A DNA stretch of 64,000 bases from Zeus faber (Eukaryota > Chordata > Actinopteri > Zeiformes > Zeidae). The DNA lies in the NCBI GenBank assembly GCA_960531495.1, contig CAUIJY010000068.1:310001-374000 (forward strand), given 5' to 3'. Both the position numbers and the translations under genes were made by a program. Positions 51,446 through 63,946 of this stretch are shown here, piece by piece; position 1 is the stretch's first letter, and each line of letters starts with the position of its first letter. The notes beneath the pieces are model-generated. The model saw nothing but the letters and a program-made list of their open reading frames with translations. It was not told the DNA's origin and did not search any database.

Positions 51446-53618
51446 AAGTACTGTTTGCAGAACAGTTTTTGGCACATCTAACACATTTTTTCTGAAATTA
51501 CGAGCATTTTCATAAAAACCTGCATGGATGGCAAACAAGGCATTTTCAGGCAATTTAAAGACTGAAAGGATGTTTTGAGTAAAGGTTTCTGTCATGACTG
51601 TGTAGGAACTGCTCAGATAGTGTGAATACTGTTTTGAACTCATTTGTAATTGGGAATGTACTGTTTGTAAAACAGTTTTTGCACATCTAACAAGTATTTC
51701 TGAAATAATAAACATTTTCATGACACCTGCATGGATGGCAAACAAGGCATTTTCAGGCCATTTAAAGACTGAAAGGATGTTTTGAGTAAAGATTTCTGTC
51801 ATGACTCAGTAGGAACTGCTCAGATTGTGTTAATACTGTTATGAACTCATTTGTAATCGGAAAGTACTTTTTGCAGAACAGTTTTTGGCACATCTAACAC
51901 ATTTTTTCTGAAATTACGAGCATTTTCATAAAAACCTGCATGGATGGCAAACAAGGCATTTTCAGGCAATTTTAAGACTGAAAGGATGTTTTGAGTAAAG
52001 TTTTCTGTCATGACTGTTTAGGAACTGCTCAGATAGTGTGAATACTGTTTTGAACTCATTTGTAATTGGGAATGTACTGTTTGTAAAACAGTTTTTGGCA
52101 CATCTAACAAGTATTTCTGAAATAATAAGCATTTTCATGAAACCTGCATGGATGGCAAACAAGGCATTTTCAGGCCATTTAAAGACTGAAAGGATGTTTT
52201 GAGTAAAGGTTTCTGTCATGACTCTCTAGGACCTGCTCAGATAGTGTAAATACTGTTATGAACTGATTTGTAATGGGAAAGTACTGTTTGCAAAACAGTT
52301 TTTGGCACATCCAACAAGTTTTTCTGAAATTACAAGCATTTTCATAAAAACCTGCATGCATGGCAAACAAGGCATTTTCAGGCAATTTAAAGACTGAAAG
52401 GATGTTTTGAGTAAAGGTTTCTGTCATAACTCTGTAGGAACTGCTCAGATAAAGTAAATACTGTTATGAACTCATTTGTAATGGGAAAGTACTGTTTGCA
52501 GAACAGTTTTGGCACATCTAACAATTTTTTTCTGAAATTACGAGCATTTTCATAAAAAACTGCATGGATGGCAAACAAGGCATTTTCAGGCAATTTAAAG
52601 ACTGAAAGGATGTTTTGAGTAAAGATTTCTGTCATGACTCTGTAGGAACTGCTCAGATAGTGTAAATACTGTTATTAACTCATTTGTAATGGGAAAGTAC
52701 TGTTTGCAAAACAGTTTTTGGCACATCTAACAAGTTTTTCTGAAATTACAAGCATTTTCATAAAAACCTGCATGGATGGCAAACAAGGCATTTTCAGGCA
52801 ATTTAAAGACTGAAAGGATGTTTTGAGTAAAGGTTTCTGTCATGACTCTCTAGGACCTGCTCAGATAGTGTAAATACTGTTATGAACTGATTTGTAATGG
52901 GAAAGTACTGTTTGCAAAACAGTTTTTGGCACATCTAACAAGTTTTTCTGAAATTATGATCATTTTCATAAAAACCTGCATGGATGGCAAACAAGGCATT
53001 TTCAGGCAATTTGAAGACTGAAAGGATGTTTTGAGTAAAGGTTTCTGTCATGACTCTCTAGGACCTGCTCAGATAGTGTAAATACTGTTATGAACTCATT
53101 TGTAATGGGAAAGTACTGTTTGCAAAACAGTTTTTGGCACATCTAACAAGTTTTTCTGAAATTACAACCATTTTCATAAAATCCTGCATGGATGGCAAAC
53201 AAGGCATTTTCAGGCAATTTAAAGACTGAAAGGATGTTTTGAGTAAAGGTTTCTGTCATAACTCTGTAGGAACTGCTCAGATAAAGTAAATACTGTTATG
53301 AACTCATTTGTAATGGGAAAGTACTGTTTGCAGAACAGTTTTGGCACATCTAACAATTTTTTTCTGAAATTACGAGCATTTTCATAAAAAACTGCATGGA
53401 TGGCAAACAAGGCATTTTCAGGCAATTTAAAGACTGAAAGGATGTTTTGAGTAAAGGTTTCTGGCATGACTCTGTAGGACCTGCTCAGATAGTGTAAATA
53501 CTGTTATGAACTCATTTGTAATGGGAAAGTACTGTTTGCAGAACAGTTTTTGGCACATCTAACACATTTTTTCTGAAATTACGAGCATTTTCATAAATAC
53601 CTGCATGGATGGCAAACA
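51446..53618 (+). repeat. Block B, copy 1 (offset 3,955 bp)
   Basis: It matches about 55401-57573 at an offset of 3,955 bp (19x208+3). Shared rare features are the one-base deletion in cagtttttgcac (about 51678 and 55633), aataaacatt, gactcagtagg and taatcgg. Differences are tgacacctgc against tgaaacctgc, and gtgttaat against gtgtaaat. Confidence 0.75.
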
Positions 53619-55400
53619 AGGCATTTTCAGGCAATTTAAAGACTGAAAGGATGTTTTGAGTAAAGGTTTCTGTCATGACTGTGTAGGAACTGCTCAGATA
53701 GTGTGAATACTGTTTTGAACTCATTTGTAATTGGGAATGTACTGTTTGTAAAACAGTTTTTGGCACATCTAACAAGTATTTCTGAAATAATAAGCATTTT
53801 CATGAAACCTGCATGGATGGCAAACAAGGCATTTTCAGGCAATTTAAAGACTGAAAGGATGTTTTGAGTAAAGATTTCTGTCATGACTCTGTAGGAACTG
53901 CTCAGATAGTGTAAATACTGTTATGAACTGATTTGTAATGGGAAAGTACTGTTTGCAAAAGAGTTTTTGGCACATCTAACAAGTTTTTCTGAAATTATGA
54001 GCATTTTCATAAAAACCTGCATGGATGGCAAACAAGGCATTTTCAGGCAATTTAAAGACTGAAAGGATGTTTTGAGTAAAGATTTCTGTCATGACTCTGT
54101 AGGAACTGCTCAGATAGTGTAAATACTGTTTTGAACTCATTTGTAATTGGGAATGTACTGTTTGTAAAACAGTTTTTGGCACATCTAACAAGTATTTCTG
54201 AAATAATAAGCATTTTCATGAAACCTGCATGGATGGCAAACAAGGCATTTTCAGGCAATTTAAAGACTGAAAGGATGTTTTGAGTAAAGGTATCTGTCAT
54301 AACTCTGTAGGAACTGCTCAGATAAAGTAAATACTGTTATGAACTCATTTGTAATGGGAAAGTACTGTTTGCAGAACAGTTTTGGCACATCTAACAATTT
54401 TTTTCTGAAATTACGAGCATTTTCATAAAAAACTGCATGGATGGCAAACAAGGCATTTTCAGGCAATTTAAAGACTGAAAGGATGTTTGAGTAAAGATTT
54501 CTGTCATGACTCTGTAGGAACTGCTCAGATAGCGTAAATACTGTTATGAACTCATTTGTAATGGGAAAGTACTGTTTGCAAAACAGTTTTTGGCACATCT
54601 AACAAGTTTTTCTGAAATTACGAGCAGTTTCATAAAAACCTGCATGGGTGGCAAACAAGGCATTTTCAGGCCATTTAAAGACTGAAAGGATGTTTTGAGT
54701 AAAGATTTCTGTCATGACTCAGAAGGAACTGCTCAGATAGTGTAAATACTGTTATGAACTCATTTGTAATGGGAAAGTACTTTTTGCAGAACAGTTTTTG
54801 GCACATCTAACACATTTTTTCTGAAATTACGAGCATTTTCATAAAAACCTGCATGGATGGCAAACAAGGCATTTTCAGGCAATTTTAAGACTGAAAGGAT
54901 GTTTTGAGTAAAGGTTTCTGTCATGACTGTGTAGGAACTGCTCAGATAGTGTGAATACTGTTTTGAACTCATTTGTAATTGGGAATGTACTGTTTGTAAA
55001 ACAGTTTTTGGCACATCTAACAAGTATTTCTGAAATAATAAGCATTTTCATGAAACCTGCATGGATGGCAAACAAGGCATTTTCAGGCCATTTAAAGACT
55101 GAAAGGATGTTTTGAGTAAAGATTTCTGTCATGACTCTGTAGGAACTGCTCAGATAGCGTAAATACTGTTATGAACTCATTTGTAATGGGAAAGTACTGT
55201 TTGCAAAACAGTTTTTGGCACATCTAACACATTTTTTCTGAAATTACGAGCAGTTTCATAAAAACCTGCATGGGTGGCAAACAAGGCATTTTCAGGCCAT
55301 TTAAAGACTGAAAGGATGTTTTGAGTAAAGATTTCTGTCATGACTCAGAAGGAACTGCTCAGATAGTGTAAATACTGTTATGAACTCATTTGTAATGGGA
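53619..55400 (+). repeat. Mixed satellite between block B copies
   Basis: Monomers only, including divergent-class copies, a T7 monomer with the gatgtttgag deletion, and two gactcagaagg copies (about 54718 and 55344). The order resembles 41-43 kb and 61.8-63.3 kb. Confidence 0.65.
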
Positions 55401-57573
55401 AAGTACTTTTTGCAGAACAGTTTTTGGCACATCTAACACATTTTTTCTGAAATTACGAGCATTTTCATAAAAACCTGCATGGATGGCAAACAAGGCATTT
55501 TCAGGCAATTTAAAGACTGAAAGGATGTTTTGAGTAAAGGTTTCTGTCATGACTGTGTAGGAACTGCTCAGATAGTGTGAATACTGTTTTGAACTCATTT
55601 GTAATTGGGAATGTACTGTTTGTAAAACAGTTTTTGCACATCTAACAAGTATTTCTGAAATAATAAACATTTTCATGAAACCTGCATGGATGGCAAACAA
55701 GGCATTTTCAGGCCATTTAAAGACTGAAAGGATGTTTTGAGTAAAGATTTCTGTCATGACTCAGTAGGAACTGCTCAGATTGTGTAAATACTGTTATGAA
55801 CTCATTTGTAATCGGAAAGTACTTTTTGCAGAACAGTTTTTGGCACATCTAACACATTTTTTCTGAAATTACGAGCATTTTCATAAAAACCTGCATGGAT
55901 GGCAAACAAGGCATTTTCAGGCAATTTTAAGACTGAAAGGATGTTTTGAGTAAAGTTTTCTGTCATGACTGTTTAGGAACTGCTCAGATAGTGTGAATAC
56001 TGTTTTGAACTCATTTGTAATTGGGAATGTACTGTTTGTAAAACAGTTTTTGGCACATCTAACAAGTATTTCTGAAATAATAAGCATTTTCATGAAACCT
56101 GCATGGATGGCAAACAAGGCATTTTCAGGCCATTTAAAGACTGAAAGGATGTTTTGAGTAAAGGTTTCTGTCATGACTCTCTAGGACCTGCTCAGATAGT
56201 GTAAATACTGTTATGAACTGATTTGTAATGGGAAAGTACTGTTTGCAAAACAGTTTTTGGCACATCTAACAAGTTTTTCTGAAATTACAAGCATTTTCAT
56301 AAAAACCTGCATGGATGGCAAACAAGGCATTTTCAGGCAATTTAAAGACTGAAAGGATGTTTTGAGTAAAGGTTTCTGTCATAACTCTGTAGGAACTGCT
56401 CAGATAAAGTAAATACTGTTATGAACTCATTTGTAATGGGAAAGTACTGTTTGCAGAACAGTTTTGGCACATCTAACAATTTTTTTCTGAAATTACGAGC
56501 ATTTTCATAAAAAACTGCATGGATGGCAAACAAGGCATTTTCAGGCAATTTAAAGACTGAAAGGATGTTTTGAGTAAAGATTTCTGTCATGACTCTGTAG
56601 GAACTGCTCAGATAGTGTAAATACTGTTATGAACTCATTTGTAATGGGAAAGTACTGTTTGCAAAACAGTTTTTGGCACATCTAACAAGTTTTTCTGAAA
56701 TTACAAGCATTTTCATAAAAACCTGCATGGATGGCAAACAAGGCATTTTCAGGCAATTTAAAGACTGAAAGGATGTTTTGAGTAAAGGTTTCTGTCATGA
56801 CTCTCTAGGACCTGCTCAGATAGTGTAAATACTGTTATGAACTGATTTGTAATGGGAAAGTACTGTTTGCAAAACAGTTTTTGGCACATCTAACAAGTTT
56901 TTCTGAAATTATGATCATTTTCATAAAAACCTGCATGGATGGCAAACAAGGCATTTTCAGGCAATTTGAAGACTGAAAGGATGTTTTGAGTAAAGGTTTC
57001 TGTCATGACTCTCTAGGACCTGCTCAGATAGTGTAAATACTGTTATGAACTCATTTGTAATGGGAAAGTACTGTTTGCAAAAGAGTTTTTGGCACATCTA
57101 ACAAGTTTTTCTGAAATTACAACCATTTTCATAAAATCCTGCATGGATGGCAAACAAGGCATTTTCAGGCAATTTAAAGACTGAAAGGATGTTTTGAGTA
57201 AAGGTTTCTGTCATAACTCTGTAGGAACTGCTCAGATAAAGTAAATACTGTTATGAACTCATTTGTAATGGGAAAGTACTGTTTGCAGAACAGTTTTGGC
57301 ACATCTAACAATTTTTTTCTGAAATTACGAGCATTTTCATAAAAAACTGCATGGATGGCAAACAAGGCATTTTCAGGCAATTTAAAGACTGAAAGGATGT
57401 TTTGAGTAAAGGTTTCTGGCATGACTCTGTAGGACCTGCTCAGATAGTGTAAATACTGTTATGAACTCATTTGTAATGGGAAAGTACTGTTTGCAGAACA
57501 GTTTTTGGCACATCTAACACATTTTTTCTGAAATTACGAGCATTTTCATAAATACCTGCATGGATGGCAAACA
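55401..57573 (+). repeat. Block B, copy 2
   Basis: Partner of 51446-53618. It diverges at its right end, where it continues with the aacaatgcatt variant in the cataaatacc monomer while copy 1 has aacaaggcatt. Confidence 0.75.
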
Positions 57574-59632
57574 ATGCATTTTCAGGCAATTTAAAGACTG
57601 AAAGGATGTTTTGAGTAAAGCTTTCTGTCATGACTCTGTAGGAACTGCTCAGATAGTGTAAATACTGTTATGAACTCATTTGTAATGGGAAAGTACTGTT
57701 TGCAAAAGAGTTTTTGGCACATCTAACAAGTTTTTCTGAAATTACAAGCACTTTCATAAAAACCTGCATGGATGGCAAACAAGGCATTTTCAGGCAATTT
57801 AAAGACTGAAAGGATGTTTTGAGTAAAGGTTTCTGTCATGACTGTGTAGGAACTGCTCAGATAGTGTGAATACTGTTTTGAACTCATTTGTAATTGGGAA
57901 TGTACTGTTTGTAAAACAGTTTTTGGCACATCTAACAAGTATTTCTGAAATAATAAGCATTTTCATGAAACCTGCATGGATGGCAAACAAGGCATTTTCA
58001 GGCAATTTAAAGACTGAAAGGATGTTTTGAGTAAAGGTTTCTGCCATAACTCTGTAGGAACTGCTCAGATAGTGTAAATACTGTTATGAACTCATTTGTA
58101 ATGGGAAAGTAGTGTTTGCAAAACAGTTTTTCGCACATCTAACAAGTTTTTCTGAAATTACGAGCAGTTTCATAAAAACCTGCATGGGTGGCAAACATGG
58201 CATTTTCAGGCAATTTAAAGACTGAAAGGATGTTTTGAGTAAAGGTTTCTGTCATGACTGTGTAGGAACTGCTCAGATAGTGTGAATACTGTTTTGAACT
58301 CATTTGTAATTGGGAATGTACTGTTTGTAAAACAGTTTTTGGCACATCTAACAAGTATTTCTGAAATAATAAGCATTTTCATGAAACCTGCATGGATGGC
58401 AAACAAGGCATTTTCAGGCAATTTAAAGACTGAAAGGATGTTTTGAGTAAAGGTATCTGTCATAACTCTGTAGGAACTGCTCAGATAAAGTAAATACTGT
58501 TATGAACTCATTTGTAATGGGAAAGTACTGTTTGCAGAACAGTTTTGGCACATCTAACAATTTTTTTCTGAAATTACGAGCATTTTCATAAATACCTGCA
58601 TGGATGGCAAACAATGCATTTTCAGGCAATTTAAAGACTGAAAGGATGTTTTGAGTAAAGCTTTCTGTCATGACTCTGTAGGAACTGCTCAGATAGTGTA
58701 AATACTGTTATGAACTCATTTGTAATGGGAAAGTACTGTTTGCAAAAGAGTTTTTGGCACATCTAACAAGTTTTTCTGAAATTACAAGCACTTTCATAAA
58801 AACCTGCATGGATGGCAAACAAGGCATTTTCAGGCAATTTAAAGACTGAAAGGATGTTTTGAGTAAAGGTTTCTGTCATGACTGTGTAGGAACTGCTCAG
58901 ATAGTGTGAATACTGTTTTGAACTCATTTGTAATTGGGAATGTACTGTTTGTAAAACAGTTTTTGGCACATCTAACAAGTATTTCTGAAATAATAAGCAT
59001 TTTCATGAAACCTGCATGGATGGCAAACAAGGCATTTTCAGGCAATTTAAAGACTGAAAGGATGTTTTGAGTAAAGGTTTCTGCCATAACTCTGTAGGAA
59101 CTGCTCAGATAGTGTAAATACTGTTATGAACTCATTTGTAATGGGAAAGTAGTGTTTGCAAAACAGTTTTTCGCACATCTAACAAGTTTTTCTGAAATTA
59201 CGAGCAGTTTCATAAAAACCTGCATGGGTGGCAAACATGGCATTTTCAGGCAATTTAAAGACTGAAAGGATGTTTTGAGTAAAGGTTTCTGTCATGACTG
59301 TGTAGGAACTGCTCAGATAGTGTGAATACTGTTTTGAACTCATTTGTAATTGGGAATGTACTGTTTGTAAAACAGTTTTTGGCACATCTAACAAGTATTT
59401 CTGAAATAATAAGCATTTTCATGAAACCTGCATGGATGGCAAACAAGGCATTTTCAGGCAATTTAAAGACTGAAAGGATGTTTTGAGTAAAGGTATCTGT
59501 CATAACTCTGTAGGAACTGCTCAGATAAAGTAAATACTGTTATGAACTCATTTGTAATGGGAAAGTACTGTTTGCAGAACAGTTTTGGCACATCTAACAA
59601 TTTTTTTCTGAAATTACGAGCATTTTCATAAA
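57522..59632 (+). repeat. 1,040-bp 5-mer, about two tandem copies
   Basis: 57522-58592 matches 58562-59632 at an offset of exactly 1,040 bp (5x208). Both carry the private change gaaagtagtg (about 58111 and 59151) and the gtttttcgcac variant. I noticed no difference between the copies, which suggests a very recent event. Confidence 0.85.
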
Positions 59633-61793
59633 AAACTGCATGGATGGCAAACAAGGCATTTTCAGGCAATTTAAAGACTGAAAGGATGTTTGAGTAAAGA
59701 TTTCTGTCATGACTCTGTAGGAACTGCTCAGATAGCGTAAATACTGTTATGAACTCATTTGTAATGGGAAAGTACTGTTTGCAAAACAGTTTTTGGCACA
59801 TCTAACAAGTTTTTCTGAAATTACAAGCATTTTCATAAAAACCTGCATGGATGGCAAACAAGGCATTTTCAGGCAATTTAAAGACTGAAAGGATGTTTTG
59901 AGTAAAGTTTTCTGTCATAACTCTGTAGGAACTGCTCAGATAGTGTAAATACTGTTATGAACTCATTTGTAATGGGAAAGTACTGTTTGCAGAACAGTTT
60001 TTGGCACATCTAACACATTTTTTCTGAAATTACGAGCATTTTCAAAAAAACCTGCATGGATGGCAAACAAGGCATTTTCAGGCAATTTAAAGACTGAAAG
60101 GATGTTTTGAGTAAAGGTTTCTGTCATGACTGTGTAGGAACTGCTCAGATAGTGTGAATACAGTTTTGAACTCATTTCTAATTGGGAATGTACTGTTTGT
60201 AAAACAGTTTTTGGCACATCTAACAAGTTTTTCTGAAATTATGAGCATTTTCATAAAAACCTGCATGGATGGCAAACAAGGCATTTTCAGGCAATTTAAA
60301 GACTGAAAGGATGTTTTGAGTAAAGGTTTCTGCCATGACTGTGTAGGAACTGCTCAGATAGTGTGAATACTGTTTTGAACTCATTTGTAATTGGGAATGT
60401 ACTGTTTGTAAAACAGTTTTTGGCACATCTAACAAGTATTTCTGAAATAATAAGCATTTTCATGAAACCTGCATGGATGGCAAACAAGGCATTTTCAGGC
60501 AATTTAAAGACTGAAAGGATGTTTTGAGTAAAGGTTTCTGCCATAACTCTGTAGGAACTGCTCAGATAGTGTAAATACTGTTATGAACTCATTTGTAATG
60601 GGAAAGTAGTGTTTGCAAAACAGTTTTTCGCACATCTAACAAGTTTTTCTGAAATTACGAGCAGTTTCATAAAAACCTGCATGGGTGGCAAACATGGCAT
60701 TTTCAGGCAATTTAAAGACTGAAAGGATGTTTTGAGTAAAGGTTTCTGTCATGACTGTGTAGGAACTGCTCAGATAGTGTGAATACTGTTTTGAACTCAT
60801 TTGTAATTGGGAATGTACTGTTTGTAAAACAGTTTTTGGCACATCTAACAAGTATTTCTGAAATAATAAGCATTTTCATGAAACCTGCATGGATGGCAAA
60901 CAAGGCATTTTCAGGCAATTTAAAGACTGAAAGGATGTTTTGAGTAAAGGTATCTGTCATAACTCTGTAGGAACTGCTCAGATAAAGTAAATACTGTTAT
61001 GAACTCATTTGTAATGGGAAAGTACTGTTTGCAGAACAGTTTTGGCACATCTAACAATTTTTTTCTGAAATTACGAGCATTTTCATAAAAAACTGCATGG
61101 ATGGCAAACAAGGCATTTTCAGGCAATTTAAAGACTGAAAGGATGTTTGAGTAAAGATTTCTGTCATGACTCTGTAGGAACTGCTCAGATAGCGTAAATA
61201 CTGTTATGAACTCATTTGTAATGGGAAAGTACTGTTTGCAAAACAGTTTTTGGCACATCTAACAAGTTTTTCTGAAATTACAAGCATTTTCATAAAAACC
61301 TGCATGGATGGCAAACAAGGCATTTTCAGGCAATTTAAAGACTGAAAGGATGTTTTGAGTAAAGTTTTCTGTCATAACTCTGTAGGAACTGCTCAGATAG
61401 TGTAAATACTGTTATGAACTCATTTGTAATGGGAAAGTACTGTTTGCAGAACAGTTTTTGGCACATCTAACACATTTTTTCTGAAATTACGAGCATTTTC
61501 ATAAAAACCTGCATGGATGGCAAACAAGGCATTTTCAGGCAATTTAAAGACTGAAAGGATGTTTTGAGTAAAGGTTTCTGTCATGACTGTGTAGGAACTG
61601 CTCAGATAGTGTGAATACAGTTTTGAACTCATTTCTAATTGGGAATGTACTGTTTGTAAAACAGTTTTTGGCACATCTAACAAGTTTTTCTGAAATTATG
61701 AGCATTTTCATAAAAACCTGCATGGATGGCAAACAAGGCATTTTCAGGCAATTTAAAGACTGAAAGGATGTTTTGAGTAAAGGTTTCTGCCAT
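58792..61793 (+). repeat. 1,457-bp 7-mer, about two tandem copies
   Basis: 58792-60336 matches 60249-61793 at an offset of 1,457 bp. Shared private changes are gaaagtagtg (third copy near 60608) and aatacagttttg (about 60168 and 61617). ttcaaaaaaacc near 60043 is in the first copy only. The unit includes one whole copy of the 1,040-bp event, so it postdates that event. Confidence 0.85.
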
Positions 61794-63946
61794 AACTCTG
61801 TAGGAACTGCTCAGATAGTGTAAATACTGTTATGAACTCATTTGTAATGGGAAAGTACTGTTTGCAAAACAGTTTTTGGCACATCTAACAAGTTTTTCTG
61901 AAATTACGAGCAGTTTCATAAAAACCTGCATGGGTGGCAAACAAGGCATTTTCAGGCCATTTAAAGACTGAAAGGATGTTTTGAGTAAAGATTTCTGTCA
62001 TGACTCAGAAGGAACTGCTCAGATAGTGTAAATACTGTTATGAACTCATTTGTAATGGGAAAGTACTTTTTGCAGAACAGTTTTTGGCACATCTAACACA
62101 TTTTTTCTGAAATTACGAGCATTTTCATAAAAACCTGCATGGATGGCAAACAAGGCATTTTCAGGCAATTTTAAGACTGAAAGGATGTTTTGAGTAAAGG
62201 TTTCTGTCATGACTGTGTAGGAACTGCTCAGATAGTGTGAATACTGTTTTGAACTCATTTGTAATTGGGAATGTACTGTTTGTAAAACAGTTTTTGGCAC
62301 ATCTAACAAGTATTTCTGAAATAATAAGCATTTTCATGAAACCTGCATGGATGGCAAACAAGGCATTTTCAGGCAATTTAAAGACTGAAAGGATGTTTTG
62401 AGTAAAGGTATCTGTCATAACTCTGTAGGAACTGCTCAGATAAAGTAAATACTGTTATGAACTCATTTGTAATGGGAAAGTACTGTTTGCAGAACAGTTT
62501 TGGCACATCTAACAATTTTTTTCTGAAATTACGAGCATTTTCATAAAAAACTGCATGGATGGCAAACAAGGCATTTTCAGGCAATTTAAAGACTGAAAGG
62601 ATGTTTGAGTAAAGATTTCTGTCATGACTCTGTAGGAACTGCTCAGATAGCGTAAATACTGTCATGAACTCATTTGTAATGGGAAAGTACTGTTTGCAAA
62701 ACAGTTTTTGGCACATCTAACAAGTTTTTCTGAAATTACAAGCATTTTCATAAAAACCTGCATGGATGGCAAACAAGGCATTTTCAGGCAATTTAAAGAC
62801 TGAAAGGATGTTTTGAGTAAAGTTTTCTGTCATAACTCTGTAGGAACTGCTCAGATAGTGTAAATACTGTTATGAACTCATTTGTGATGGGAAAGTACTG
62901 TTTGCAAAACAGTTTTTGGCACATCTAACAAGTTTTTCTGAAATTACAAGCATTTTCATAAAAACCTGCATGGATGGCAAACAAGGCATTTTCAGGCAAT
63001 TTAAAGACTGAAAGGATGTTTTGAGTTAAGTTTTCTGTCATAACTCTGTAGGAACTGCTCAGATAGTGTAAATACTGTTATGAACTCATTTGTAATGGGA
63101 AAGTACTGTTTGCAAAACAGTTTTTGGCACATCTAACAAGTTTTTCTGAAATTACGAGCAGTTTCATAAAAACCTGCATGGGTGGCAAACAAGGCATTTT
63201 CAGGCCAATTAAAGACTGAAAGGATGTTTTGAGTAAAGATTTCTGTCATGACTCAGAAGGAACTGCTCAGATAGTGTAAATACTGTTATGAACTCATTTG
63301 TAATGGGAAAGTACTTTTTGCAGAACAGTTTTTGGCACATCTAACACATTTTTTCTGAAATTACGAGCATTTTCATAAAAACCTGCATGGATGGCAAACA
63401 AGGCATTTTCAGGCAATTTTAAGACTGAAAGGATGTTTTGAGTAAAGGTTTCTGTCATGACTGTGTAGGAACTGCTCAGATAGTGTGAATACTGTTTTGA
63501 ACTCATTTGTAATTGGGAATGTACTGTTTGTAAAACAGTTTTTGGCACATCTAACAAGTATTTCTGAAATAATAAGCATTTTCATGAAACCTGCATGGAT
63601 GGCAAACAAGGCATTTTCAGGCAATTTAAAGACTGAAAGGATGTTTTGAGTAAAGGTATCTGTCATAACTCTGTAGGAACTGCTCAGATAAAGTAAATAC
63701 TGTTATGAACTCATTTGTAATGGGAAAGTACTGTTTGCAGAACAGTTTTGGCACATCTAACAATTTTTTTCTGAAATTACGAGCATTTTCATAAAAAACT
63801 GCATGGATGGCAAACAAGGCATTTTCAGGCAATTTAAAGACTGAAAGGATGTTTGAGTAAAGATTTCTGTCATGACTCTGTAGGAACTGCTCAGATAGCG
63901 TAAATACTGTTATGAACTCATTTGTAATGGGAAAGTACTGTTTGCA
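61791..63946 (+). repeat. 1,248-bp 6-mer, about 1.7 tandem copies
   Basis: 61791-62698 matches 63039-63946 at an offset of 1,248 bp (6x208). Single changes since duplication are ggccaatta against ggccattta (about 63204), ctgtcatgaac near 62660, tttgtgatggg near 62882 and gagttaag near 63026. The final 54 bases of the window are again satellite. Confidence 0.8.
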
